Positions 25,026 to 37,337 of a DNA stretch of 64,000 bases are shown one piece after another. This DNA is from Ehretia macrophylla (lineage: Eukaryota > Streptophyta > Magnoliopsida > Boraginales > Ehretiaceae). Location: NCBI GenBank assembly GCA_037974665.1, contig CM075773.1:25422353-25486352 (forward strand), given 5' to 3'. How positions within the stretch are numbered: the first letter of the stretch is position 1; the number at the start of each line of letters is the position of its first letter. The position numbers were made by a program, and so were the translations under genes. A model generated the notes under the pieces. The model saw only the letters and a list, made by a program, of their open reading frames with translations. It did no database searches and had not been told where the DNA came from.

Positions 25026-25367
25026 TTGATCCGTAAAGAGTTACGCGGCCCACAGCATACCGTTGGAAAGCTCTCCGAGAGCTCTACAACGGGACAGCTA
25101 CGCTATGCTTCGCTGGGCCTTTTTTCGGAGCCCAAAATCGAAAGTTTTCATCAGTTTCGAGGCACTTTTCTGCTTTTAAGATGTTTTTCGGTCCCGGATC
25201 GTGCGTCGTGCGTTGCGAAAAGGGAGACAACATAATCCGCCCCATTTCTGTTATCGAATCCCGCGGCACCTTGGGCGAGACAGCTTCGCTTCGCGTGGAG
25301 GCTGGGTCCGCAAGCCGAGGGCGCTGGGCTTGGGACCAGGTCTCCGTCGCTCCGGAGCCCATAACTT
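25026..25367. repeat. E-type (TTTTAAGATG) monomer
   Basis: E-type is defined by TTTCGAGGCACTTTTCTGC, TTTTAAGATGTTTTTCGG, AATCCGCCCC and TTATCGAATCCC. This is the leftmost full copy, with private CGTTGCGAAAAGGGAGAC and GTCCGCAAGCC. Other full copies are 26052, 32549 and 34602. Partial ones, having only the right-hand changes, are 21948, 35628 and 55082. Confidence 0.75.
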
Positions 25368-26051
25368 TTGATCCGTAAAGAGTTACGCGGCCCACAGCAT
25401 ACCGTTGGAAAGCTCTTCGAGAGCTCTACGACGGGACTGCCAAGCTATGCTTCGCTGTGCCATTTTTCGGAGCCCAAAATCGAACGTTTTCATCAGTTTC
25501 GGGACCCTTTTCTTATTTTGCGCTGTTTTCCCGCCTCGGATCGTCCGTCGTGTGCCGCGAAAACGGCGACAACCCAACCCGTCCCATTTTTCTTACCGAA
25601 TCCCGCGGCACCTTGGGCGAGACAGGTTCGATTCGCGTAGAGGCTGGGCCCACAAACCGAGGGCGTGGGGCTTGGGACCAAGTCTCCGTCGCTCCGGAGC
25701 CCATAACTTTTGATCCATAAAGAGTTACGCGGCCCACAGCATACCGTTGGAAAGCTCTCCGAGAGCTCTACGACGGGACATCCAAGCTATGCTTCGCTGG
25801 GCCTTTTTTGGGAGCCCAAAATCGAACGTTTTCATCAGTTTCCGGACACATTTCTTCTTTTGCGCTATTTTTCCGTCCCGGATCGTTCGTCGTGCGCTGC
25901 GGAAAGGACGACAACCTAATCCGTCACATTTCTGTTACCGAATCCCACGGCACCTTGGGCGAGACAGCTTCGATTCGCGTAGAAGCTGGGCCCGCAAACC
26001 GATTGCGTGGGGCTTGCGACCAAGTCTCCGTCGCTCCGGAGCCCATAACTT

Positions 26052-26393
26052 TTGATCCGTAAAGAGTTACGCGGCCCACAGCATACCGTTGGAAAGCTCT
26101 CTGAGAGCTCTACAACGGGACAGCTACGCTATGCTTGGCTGTGCCTTTTTTCGGAGCCCAAAATCGAACGTTTTCATCAGTTTCGAGGCACTTTTCTGCT
26201 TTTAAGATGTTTTTCGGTCCCGGATCGTGCGTCGTGCGTCGCGAGAAGGGCGACAACACAATCCGCCCCATTTCTGTTATCGAATCCCGCGGCACCTTGG
26301 GCGAGACAGCTTCGCTTCGCGTGGAGGCTGGGCCCACAAACCGAGGGCGTGGGGCTTGGTACCAGGTCTCCGTCGCTCCGGAGCCCATAACTT
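26052..26393. repeat. E-type monomer (higher-order copy 1)
   Basis: It has GCTACGCTATGCTTGGCTG followed by the full E-type core. It matches 32549 in the second higher-order copy at an offset of 6,497 bp. Confidence 0.75.
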
Positions 26394-29300
26394 TTGATCC
26401 GGATGGAGTTACGCGGCCCACAGCATACCGTTGGAAAGCTCTCCGAGAGCTCTACGACGGGACTGCCAAGCTATGCTTCGATGTGCCTTTTTTCGGAGCC
26501 CAAAATCGAACGTTTTCATCAGTTTCGGGACACTTTTCTTCTTTTGTGCTGTTTTTCCGTCCCGGATCGTCCGTCGTGCGCCGCGAAAAGGGCGACAACC
26601 CAATCCGTCCCATTTCTGTTACCGAATCCCGTGGCACCTTGGGCGAGACAACTTCGTTTCACCTAGAGGCTGGGCCTGCAAACCGAGGGCGTGGGGCTTG
26701 GGACCTGGTCTCCGTCGCTCCGGAGCCCATAACTTTTGATTCGTAAGGAGTTACGCGGCCTACAGCATACCGTTGGAAAGCTCTCCGAGAGCTCTACGAC
26801 GGGACAGCCAAGCTCTGCTTCGCTGGACCTTTTTTCGGAGCCCAAAATCGAACGTTTTCATCAGTTTCGGGACACTTTTCTTCTTTTGCGCTGTTTTTCC
26901 GTCCGGGATCGTCCGTCGTGCGCCGCGAAAAGGGCGACAACCCGATCCGTCCCATTTCTGTTACCGAATCCCGCGGTACCTTGGGCGAGACAGCTTCGCT
27001 TCGCGTGGAGGCTGGGCCCACAAACCGAGGGCGTGGGGCTTGGTACCAGGTCTCCGTCGCTCCGGAGCCCATAACTTTTGATCCGTAAAGAGTTACGCGG
27101 CCCACAGCATACCGTTGGAAAGCTCTCCGAGAGCTCTACAACGGAAAAGCTAAGCTTTGCTTTGCTGGGCCTTTTTTCAGAGCCCAAAATCGAACGTTTT
27201 CATCAGTTTCGGGACATTTTTCTTCTTTCGCGCTGTTTTTCCGTCCCGGATCGTGCGTCATGCGTCGCGAAAAGGGCGTCAACCCAATCCGTCCCATTTC
27301 TGTTACCGAATCCCGCGGCACCTTGGGCGAGACAGCTTCGATTCGCGTAGAGGCTGGGCCCGCAAACCGAGGGCGTGGGGCTTGCAACCAAGTCTCCGTC
27401 GCTCCGGAGCCCATAACTTTTGATCCGTAAAGAGTTACGCGGCCCACAGTATACCGTTGGAAAGCTCTCCGAGAGCTCTACGACGGGACAGCCAAGCTTC
27501 GCTTCACTGTGCCTTTTTTCGGAGCCCAAAATCGAACGATTTCATCAGTTTCAGGACACATTTCTTCTTTTGTGCTATTTTTCCGTCCCGGATAGTAAGT
27601 CGTGCGCCGCGAAAAGGGCGACAACCCAATCCGTCCCATTTTTGTTACCGAATCCCGCGGCACCTTGGGCGAGACAGCTTCGATTCGCGTAGAGGCTGGG
27701 CCCGCAAACCGAGGGTGTGGGGCTTGGGACCAGGTCTCCGTCGCTCCAGAGCCCATAACTTTTGATCCGTAAAGAGTTACGCGGCCCACAGCATACCGTT
27801 GGAAAGCTCTCAGAGAGCTCTACGAAGGAACAGCCAAGCTATGCTTTGCTGTACCTTTTTTCGGAGCCCAAAATCGATCGTTTTCATCAGTTTCGGGACA
27901 CTTTTCTTCTTTTGCGCTGTTTTTCCGTCCCGGATCGTACGTCGCGCGCCGCGAACAGGGCGACAGCCCAATCCGTCCCATTTTCGTTACCGAATCCCGC
28001 GGCACCTTGGGCTAGACAGCTTCGCTTCGCGTAGAGGCTGGGCCCGCAAACCGAGGGTGTGGGGCTTGGGACCAGGTCTCCGTCGCTCCAGAGCCCATAA
28101 CTTTTGATCCGTAAAGAGTTAAGTGGCCCACAGCATACCGTTGGAAAGCTCTCCGAGAGTTCTACGACGGTACAGCCAAGCTATGCTTCGCTGTGCCTTT
28201 TTTCGGAGCCCAAAATCGAACGTTTTCATCAGTTTCGGGACACTTTTCTTCTTTTGCGCTATATTTCCGTCCCGGATCGTACGTCGTGCGCCGCCAAAAG
28301 GGCGACCACCCAATCCGTCCCATTTTTGTTACCGAATCCCGCAGCACCTTGGGCGAGACAGCTTCGATTCGCATAGAGGCTGGGCCCGCAAACCGAGGGC
28401 GTGGGGCTTGCGACCAAGTCTCCGTCGCTCCGGAGCCCATAACTTTTGATCCGTAAAGAGTTACGCGGCCCACAGCATACCGTTGGAAAGCTCTCCGAGA
28501 GCTCTACGACGGGACAGCCAAGCTTCGCTTCGCTGTGCCTTTTTTCGGAGCCCAAAATCGAACATTTTCATCAGCCTCGGGACACTTTTCTTCTTTTGAG
28601 CTGTTTTTCCGTCCCGGACCGTACGTCGTGCGTCGCGAAAAGGGCGACAACCCAATCCGTCCCATTTTTGTTACCGAATCCCGCGGCACCTTGGGCGAGA
28701 CAGCTTCGTTCGCGTAGAGGCTGGGCCCACAAACCGAGGGCGTGGGGCTTGGGACCAGGTCTCCGTCGCTCCAGATCCCATAACTTTTGATCCGTAAAGA
28801 GTTACGCGGCCCACAGCATACCGTTGGAAAGCTCTCCGAGAGCTCTACGACGGGACACCTAAGCTCTGCTTAGTTGGGTCTTTTTTCGGAGCCCAAAATT
28901 GAACGTTTTCATCAGTTTCGGGACATTTTTCTTTTTTCGCGCTGTTTTTCCGTCCCGGATCGTACGTCGTGCACCGCGAAAAGGGCGACAACCCAATCCG
29001 TCCCATTTTTGTTACCGAATCCTGCGGCACCTTGGGCGAGACAGCTTCGCTTCGCGTAGAGGCTGGGCCCACAAACCGAGGGCGTGGGGCTTGGGACCAA
29101 GTCTCCGTCGCTCCGGAGCCCATAACTTTTGATCCGTAAAGAGTAACGCGGCCCACAGTATACCGTTGGAAGGCTCTCCGAGAGCTCTACTACGGGACAA
29201 CCAAGCTTCGCTTCGCTGTGCCTTTTTTCGGAGCCCAAAATCGAACGATTTCATCAGTTTTAGGACACTTTTCTTCTTTTGTGCTATTTTTCCGTCCCGG

Positions 29301-30838
29301 ATCGTAGGTCGTGCGCCGCGAAAAGGGCGACAACCCAATCCGTCCCATTTTTGTTACCGAATCCCGCGGCACCTTGGTCGAGACAGCTTCGCTTCGCGTA
29401 GAGGCTGGGCCCGCAAACCGAGGGCGTGGGGCTTGGGACCAGGTCTCCGTCGCTCCAGAGCCCATAACTTTTGATCCGTAAAGAGTTACGCGGCCCACAG
29501 CATACCGTTGGAAAGCTCTCCGAGAGTTCTACGACGGGACAGCCAAGCCAAGCTTAGCTGTGCCTTTTTTCGGAGCCCAAATCGAACGTTTTCATCAGTT
29601 TCGGGACATTTTTCTTCTTTTGCGCTGTTTTTCCGTCCCGGATCGTTCGTCGTGCGCCGCGAAAAGGGCGACAACCCAATCCGTCCCATTTTTGTTACCG
29701 AATCCTGCGGGACCTTGGGCGAGACCGCTTCGCTTCGCGTAGAAGCTGGGCCCGCAAACCGAGGGCGTGGGGCTTGGGACCAGGTCTCTGTCGCTCCAGA
29801 GCCCATAACTTTTGATCCGTAAAGAGTTACATGGCCCACAGCATACCGTTGGAAAGCTCTCCGAGAGTTCTACGACGTTACAGCCAAGCTACGCTTCGCT
29901 GTGCCTTTTTTCGAACCCCAACATCGAACGTTTTCATCAGTTTCGGGACACTTTTCTTCTTTTGCGCAGTTTTTCCGTCCCGGATCGTACGTCGTGCGCC
30001 GCAAAAAGGGCGACAACCCGATCCGTCCCATTTCTGTTACCGAATCTCGGGGCACCTTGGGCGAGACAGCTTCGATTCGCGTAGAGGCTGGGCCCGCAAA
30101 ACCGAGGGCGTGGGGCTTGCGACCAAGTCTCCGTCGCTACGGAGCCCATAACTTTTGATCCGTAAAGAGTTACGCGGCCCACAGTATACCGTTGGAAAGC
30201 TCTCCGAGACCTCTACGACGGGACAGCCAAGCATCGCTTCGCTGTGCCTTTTTTCGGAGCCCAAAATTGAACGATTTCATCAGTTTCAGGTCACTTTTCT
30301 TCTTTTGTGCTATTTTTCCGTCCCGGATCGTAAGTCGTGCGCGGCGAAAAGGGCGACAACCCAATCCGTCCCATTTTTGTTACCGAATTCCGCGGCACCT
30401 TGGGCGAGACAGCTTCGCTTAGCGTAGAGGCTGGGCCCGCAACCCGAGGGCGTGGGGCTTGGGACCAGGTCTCCGTCGCCCCAGAGCCCATAACTTTAGA
30501 TCCGTAAAGAGTTACGCGGCCCACAACATACCGTTGGAAAGCTCTCCGAGAGCTCTACGACAGGACAGCCAAGCTTCGCTTCGCAGGGCATTTTTTCGGA
30601 GCCCAAAATCGAACGTTTTCATCAGTTTCGGGACATTTTTCTTCTTTTGCGCTATTTTTCCGTCCCGGATCGTACGTCATGCGCCGCGAAAAGGGCGACA
30701 ACCCAATCCGTCCTATTTTTGTTACCGAATACCGCGGCACCTTGGGCGAGACAGCTTGGCTTCGCGTAGAGGCTGGGCCCACAAACCGAGGGCGTGGGGC
30801 TTGGTACCAGGTCTCCGTCGCTCCGGAGCCCATAACTT

Positions 30839-31180
30839 TTGATCCGTAAAGAGTTACGCGGCCCACAGCATACCGTTGGAAAGCTCTCCGAGAGCTCTAC
30901 GACGGGGCAGCCAAGCTGTGCTTCGCTGGGCCTTTTTTCGGAGCCCAAAATCGAACGTTTTCATCAGTTTCGGGACACTTTTCTTCTTTTGCGCTGTTTT
31001 TCCGTCCCGGATCGTACGGCGCGCGCCGCGAATAGGGCGACAGCCCAATCCGTCCCGTTTCTGTTACCGAATCCCGCGGCACCTTGGGCGAGACAGCTTC
31101 GCTTCGTGTGGAGGCTGGGCCCGCAAACCGAGGGCGCAGGGCTTGGGACCAGGTCTCCGTCGCTCCGGAGCCCATAACTT
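30839..31180. repeat. C-type monomer (higher-order copy 2)
   Basis: It matches 24342 at an offset of 6,497 bp (CTTCGTGTGGAGG, GGCGCAGGGC) but has GTACGGCGCGCG where 24342 has GTACGTCGCGCG. This is the rightmost clear C-type unit in the window. Confidence 0.75.
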
Positions 31181-31864
31181 TTGATCCGTAAGGAGTTACG
31201 CGGCCCACAGCATACCGTTGGAAAGCTCTCCGAGAGCTCTACGACGGGGCAGCCAAGCTGTGCTTCGCTGGGCCTTTTTTCGGAGCCCAAAATCGAACGT
31301 TTTCATCAGTTTCGGGACACTTTTCTTCTTTTGCGCTGTTTTTCCGTCCCGGATCGAGCGTCGTGCGCTGCGAAAAGGACGACAACCTAATCCGTCACAT
31401 TTCTGTTACTGAATCCCACGGCACCTTGTTCGAGACAGCTTCGATTTGCGTAGAGGCTGGGCCCGCAAACCGAGGGCGTGGGGCTTGCTACCAAGTCTCC
31501 GTCGCTCCAGAGCCCATAACTTTTGATCCGTAAAGAGTTACGCGGCCCACAGCATACCGTTGGGAAGCTCTCCGAGAGCTCTACAACGGGACAGCTACGC
31601 TATGCTTGGCTGTGCCTTTTTACGGAGCCCAAAATCGAACGTTTTCATCAGTTTCGGGACACTTTTCTTCTTTTGCGCTGTTTTTCCGTCCCGGATCGTA
31701 CGTCGTGCTCCGCGAAAAGGGCGACAACCCAATCCGTCCCATTTTTGTTACCGAATCCCGCGGCACCTTGGGCGAGACAGCTTCGCTTCGCGTAGAGGCT
31801 GGGCCCACAAACCGAGGGCGTGGGGCTTGGTACCAGGTCTCCGTCGCTCAGGAGCCCATAACTT

Positions 31865-34800
31865 TTGATCCGTAAAGAGTTACGCGGCCCACAGCATACC
31901 GTTGGAAAGCTCTTCGAGAGCTCTACGACGGGACTGCCAAGCTATGCTTCGCTGTGCCTATTTTCGAAGACCAAAATCGAACGTTTTCATCAGTTTCGGG
32001 ACACTTTTTTACTTTTGCGCTGTTTTTACGTCTCGGATCGTACGTCGTGCGCCGCGAAAAGGGCGACAACCCAATCCGTCCCATTTCTGGTACCGAAGCC
32101 CGCGGCACCTTGGGCGAGACAGCTTCACTTCGCGTAGAGGCTGGGCCCGCAAACCGAGGGCGTGGGGCTTGGGACCAGGTCTCCGTCGCTCCGGAGCCCA
32201 TAACTTTTGATCCATAAAGAGTTACGCGGCCCACAGCATACCGTTGGAAAGCTCTCCGAGAGCTCTACGACGGGACATCCAAGCTATGCTTCGCTGTGCC
32301 TTTTTTCGGAGCCCAAAATCGAACGTTTTCATCAGTTTCGGGACACATTTCTTCTTTTGCGCTATTTTTCCGTCCCGGATCGTACGTCGTGGGCCGCGAA
32401 AAGGGCGACAACCCAATCCGTCCCATTTTTGTTACCGAATCCCGCGGCACCTTGGGCGAGACAGCTTCGATTCGCGTAGAGGCTGGGCCCGCAAACCGAT
32501 GGCGTGGGGCTTGAGACCAAGTCTCCGTCGCTCCGGAGCCAATAACTTTTGATCCGTAAAGAGGTACGCGGCCCACAGCATACCGTTGGAAAGCTCTCTG
32601 AGAGCTCTACAACGGGACAGCTACGCTATGCTTGGCTGTGCCTTTTTTCGGAGCCCAAAATCGAACGTTTTCATTAGTTTCGAGGCACTTTTCTGCTTTT
32701 AAGATGTTTTTCGGTCCCGGATCGTACGTCGTGCGTCGCGAGAAGGGCGACAACACAATCCGCCCCATTTCTGTTATCGAATCCCGCGGCACCTTGGGCG
32801 AGACAGCTTCGCTTCGCGTGGAGGCTGGGGCCGCAACGCCAGGGCGCTGGGGCTTGGTACCAGGTCTCCGTCGCTCCGGAGCCCATAACTTTTGATCCGT
32901 AAAGAGTTACGCGGCCCACAGCATACCGTTGGAAAACTCTCCGAGAGCTCTACTACGGAACAGCCAAGCTATGCTTCGATGTGCCTTTTTTCGGAGCCCA
33001 AAATCGAACGTTTTCATCAGTTTCGGGATACTTTTCTTCTTTTGCGTTGTTTTTCCGTCCCGGATCGTACGTTGTGCGCCACGAAAAGGGCGACAACCCA
33101 ATCCGTCCCATTTTTGTTACCGAATCCCGCGGTCCCTTGGGCGAGACGGCTTCGCTTCGCGTAGAGGCTGGGCCCACAAACCGAGGGCGTGGGGCTTGGT
33201 ACCAGGTCTCCGTCGCTCCGGAGCCCATAACTTTTGATCCGTAAGGAGTTGCGCGGCCCAGAGCATACCGTTGGAAAGCTCTCCGAGAGCTCTACGACGG
33301 GACAAGTAAGCTTTGCTTCGCTGGGCCTTTTTTTGGAGCCCAAAATTGAACGTTTTCAACAGTTTCTGGACACTTTTCTTCTTTTGTGCTGTTTTTCCGT
33401 CCTGGATCGTCCGTCGTGCGCCGCGAAAAGGGCGACAACCCAATCCGTCCCATTTTTGTTACCGAATCCCTTGGCACCTTGGGCGAGACACCTTCGCTTC
33501 GCGTAGAGGCTGGGCCCACAAACCGAGGGCGTGGGGCTTGGGACCAAGTCTCCGTCGCTCCGGAGCCCATAACTTTTGATCCGTAAAGAGTTACGCGGCC
33601 CACAGTATACCGTTGGAAAGCTCTCCGAGAGCTCTACGATGGGACAGCCAAGCTTCGCTTCGCTAGGCCTTTTTTCGGAGCCCAAAATCGAATGTTTTCA
33701 TCAGTTTCGTGACACTTTTCTTCTATTGCGCTGTTTTTCCGTCCCGGATCGTACGTCGCGCGCCGCGAAAATGGCGACAACCCAATCCGTCCCATTTCTG
33801 TTACCGAATACCGTGGCACCTTGGGCGAGACAGGTTCGCTTCGCGTAGAGGCTGGGCCCACAAACCGAGGGCGTGGGGCTTGGTACCAGGTCTCCGTGGC
33901 TCCGGAGCCCATAACTTTTGATTCGTAAAGAGTTACGCGGCCCACATCATACCGTTGGAAAGCTCTCCGAGAGCTCTACGACGGGACAACCAAGCTATAC
34001 TTCGCTGTGCCTTTTTTCGGAGCCCAAAATCGAACGTTTTCATCAGTTTCTGGACACTTTTCTTCTTTTGCGCTGTTTTTCCGTCCCGGATCGTACGTCG
34101 TGCGCCGCGAAAACGGCGACAACTCAATCCGTCCCATTTTTGTTACCGAATCCCGTGGCACCTTGGGCGAGACAGCTTCGCTTCGTGTAGAGGCTGGGCC
34201 CACAAACCGAGGGCGTGGGGCTTGGGACCAAGTCTCCGTCGCTCCGGAGCCCATAACTTTTGATCCGTAAGGAGTTACGCGGCCCACAGCATATCGTTGG
34301 AAAGCTCTCCGAGAGCTCTACGACGGGACAGCCAAGCTATGCTTCGCTGTGCCTTTTTTCGGAGCCCAAAATCGAACGTTTTCATCAGTTTCGGGATACT
34401 TTTCTTCTTTTGCGCTGTTTTTCCGTCCCGGTTCGTACGTCGTGCGCCGCGAAAAGGCCGACAACCCAATCCGTCCCATTTTTGTTACCGAATCCCGCGG
34501 CACCTTGGGCGAGACAGCTTCGATTTGCGTAGAGGCTGGGCCCGCAAACCGAGGGCGTGGGGCTTGCTACCAAGTCTCCGTCGCTCCAGAGCCCATAACT
34601 TTTGATCCGTAAAGAGTTACGCGGCCCACAGCATACCGTTGGAAAGCTCTCCGAGAGCTCTACAACGGGACAGCTACGCTATGCTTTGCTGGGCCTTTTT
34701 TCGGAGCCCAAAATCGAACGTTTTCATTAGTTTCGAGGCACTTTTCTGCTTTTAAGATGTTTTTCGGTCCCGGATCGTACGTCGTGCGTCGCGAGAAGGG

Positions 34801-36995
34801 CGACAACACAATCCGCCCCATTTCTGTTATCGAATCCCGCGGCACCTTGGGCGAGACAGCTTCGCTTCGCGTGGAGGCTGGGCCCGCAAGCCGAGGGCGC
34901 TGGGCTTGGGACCAGGTCTCCGTCGCTCCGGAGCCCATAACTTTTGATCCGGTTGGAGTTACGCGGCCCACAGCATACCGTTGGAAAGCTCTCCGAGAGC
35001 TCTACGACGGGACTGCCAAGCTATGCTTCGCTGTGCCATTTTTCGGAGCCCAAAATCGAACGTTTTCCTCAGTTTCGGGACACTTTTCTTCTTTTGCGCT
35101 GTTTTTCCGTCTCGGATCGTCCGTCGTGCGCCGCGAAAAGGGCGACAACCCAATCCGTCCCATTTCTGTTACCCAATCCCGCGGCAGCTTGGGCGAGACA
35201 GCTTCGCTTCGCGTAGAGGCTGGGCCCACAAACCGAGGGCGTGGGGCTTGGGACCAAGTCTCCGTCGCTCCGGAGCCCATAACTTTTAATCCATAAAGAG
35301 TTACGCGGCGCACAGCATACCGTTGGAAGACTCTCCGAGAGCTCTACGACGGGACATCCAAGCTATGCTTCGCTGTGCCTTTTTTCGGAGCCCAAAATCG
35401 AACGTTTTCATCAGTTTCGGAACACATTTCTTCTTTTGCGCTATTTTTCCGTCCCGGATCGTACGTCGTGGGCCGCGAAAAGGGCGACAACCCAATCCGT
35501 CCCATTTTTGTTACCGAATCCCGCGGCACCTTGGGCGAGACAGCTTCGATTCGCGTAGAAGCTGGGCCCGCAAACCGATTGCGTGGGGCTTGCGACCAAG
35601 TCTCCGTCGCTCCGGAGCCCATAACTTTTGATCCGGATGGAGTTACGCGGCCCACAGCATACCGTTGGAAAGCTCTCCGAGAGCTCTACGACGGGGCAGC
35701 TAAGCAAAGCTTTGCTGGGCCTTTTTTTGGAGCCCAAAATCGGACGTTTTCATCAGTTTCTAGGCACTTTTCTTCTTTTGCGCTGTTTTTCGGTCCAGGA
35801 TCGTGCGTCGTGCGTCGCGAAAAGGGCGACAACACAATACGCCCCATTTCTGTTATCGAATCCCGAGGCACCTTGGGCGAGACAGCTTCGCTTCGCGTGG
35901 AGGCTGGGCCCGCAAACCGAGGGCGTGGGGCTTGGTACCAGGTCTCCGTCGCTCCGGAGCCAATAACTTTTGATCCGTAAAGAGTTACGCGGCCCACAGC
36001 ATACCGTTGGAAAGCTCTCCGAGAGCTCTACGACGGGACAGCCAAGCTTCGCTTCGCTGTGCCTTTTTTCGGAGCCCAAAATCGCACGTTTTCATCAGTT
36101 TCGGGATACTTTTCTTCTTTTGCGTTGTTTTTCCGTCCCGGATCGTACGTCGTGCGCCACGAAAAGGGCGACAACCCAATCCGTCCCATTTTTGTTACCG
36201 AATCCCGCGGTACCTTGGGCGAGACGGCTTCGCTTCGCGTAGAGGCTGGGCCCACAAACCGAGGGCGTGGGGCTTGGCACCAGGTCTCCGTCGCTCCGGA
36301 GCCCATAACTTTTGATCCGTAAGGAGTTACGCGGCCCACAGCATACCGTTGGAAAGCTCTCCGAGAGCTCTACGACGGGACAAGTAAGCTTTGCTTCGCT
36401 GGACCTTTTTTCGGAGCCCAAAATCGAACGTTTTCATCAGTTTCGGGATACTTTTCTTCTTTTGTGCTGTTTTTCCGTCCTGGATCGTCCGTCGTGCGCC
36501 GCGAAAAGGGCGACAACCCAATCCGTCCCATTTTTATTACTGAATCTCGTGGCACCTTGGGCGAGACAGCCTCGCTTCGCGTAGAGGCTGGGCCCACAAA
36601 CCGAGGGTGTGGGGCTTGGGACCAAGTCTCCGTCGCTCCGGAGCCAATAACTTTTGATCCGTAAAGAGTTACGCGGCCCACAGTATACCGTTGGAAAGCT
36701 CTTCGAGAGCTCTACGATGGGACAGCCAAGCTTCGCTTCGCTAGGCCTTTTTTCGGAGCCCAAAATCGAACGTTTTCATCAGTTTCGGGACATTTTTCTT
36801 CTTTTGCGCTGTTTTTCCGTCCCGGATCGTACGTCATGCGCCGCGAAAAGGGCGACAACCCAATCCGTCCCATTTTTGTTACCGAATACCGTGGCACCTT
36901 GGGCGAGACAGCTTCGCTTCGCGTAGAGGCTGGGCCCACAAACCGAGGGCGTGGGGCTTGGTACCAGGTCTCCGTGGCTCCGGAGCCCATAACTT
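31865..36995. repeat. Overlapping 9-monomer higher-order periodicity
   Basis: Seven consecutive monomers recur 3,078-3,079 bp (9 units) to the right: 31523/34602 (partly), 31865/34944, 32207/35286, 32549/35628 (right part), 32892/35970, 33234/36312 and 33576/36654. Shared private words include CGGGACATCCAAGC with GTGGGCCGCG (32207/35286), GCCACGAAAAGGG with GAGACGGCTTCG (32892/35970), GACAAGTAAGC with GTCCTGGATCG (33234/36312) and GAATACCGTGG (33576/36654). This overlaps the end of the 19-monomer duplication, so two duplication layers are superimposed. Confidence 0.8.
32549..32891. repeat. E-type monomer, 343 bp (higher-order copy 2)
   Basis: A full E-type core with CATTAGTTTCGAGG. The tail is unusual (GGGGCCGCAACGCCAGGGCG) and carries the 1-bp gain. 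CATTAG links it to the 34602 copy and separates it from 26052. Confidence 0.75.
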
Positions 36996-37337
36996 TTGAT
37001 CCGTAAAGAGTTACGCGGCCCACAGCATACCGTTGGAAAGCTCTCCGAGAGCTATACGACGGGACAGCTACGCTTTGCTTCGCTGGGCCTTTTTTCGGAG
37101 CCCAAAATTGAACATTTTCATCAGTTTCGGGACACTTTTCTTCTTTCGCGCTATTTTTCCGTCCCGGATCGTACGTCGTGCGCCGCGAAAAGGGCGACAA
37201 CCCAATCCGTCCCATTTTTGTTACCGAATCCCGCGGCACCTTGGGCGAGACAGCTTCGCTTCGCGTAGAGGCTGGGCCCACAAACCGAGGGCGTGGGGCT
37301 TGGGACCAGGTCTCCGTCGCTCCGGAGCCCATAACTT
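36654..37337. repeat. F1-F2 cassette, leftmost copy (two monomers)
   Basis: F1 carries GAATACCG and GTGGCTCCGGAGCC. F2 carries GAGAGCTATACGACGG and GACAGCTACGC. The pair recurs at 42795, 47582, 56792 and 59528, where it is followed by further shared units; here it is not. Confidence 0.65.

Larger units (their letters stand above)
20500..33500. repeat. Two tandem copies of a 19-monomer higher-order repeat
   Basis: Monomers from about 20580 onward recur one for one 6,498 bp (19 x 342) to the right, and 6,497 bp after a 1-bp indel: 20580/27078, 20922/27420, 21264/27762, 21606/28104, 21948/28446, 22289/28787, 22631/29129, 23658/30155, 24342/30839, 25368/31865, 25710/32207, 26052/32549 and 26394/32892. 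Private words recur in both copies, such as CGACGGTACAGCC (21668/28166), GACACCTAAGCTCTGC, AATACCGCGG and CGGGACATCC. The match fades before 20.5 kb and after about 33.1 kb. Identity is high but patchy. Some flanking pairs (20238/26736, 33234/26736) do not match. Confidence 0.85.
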
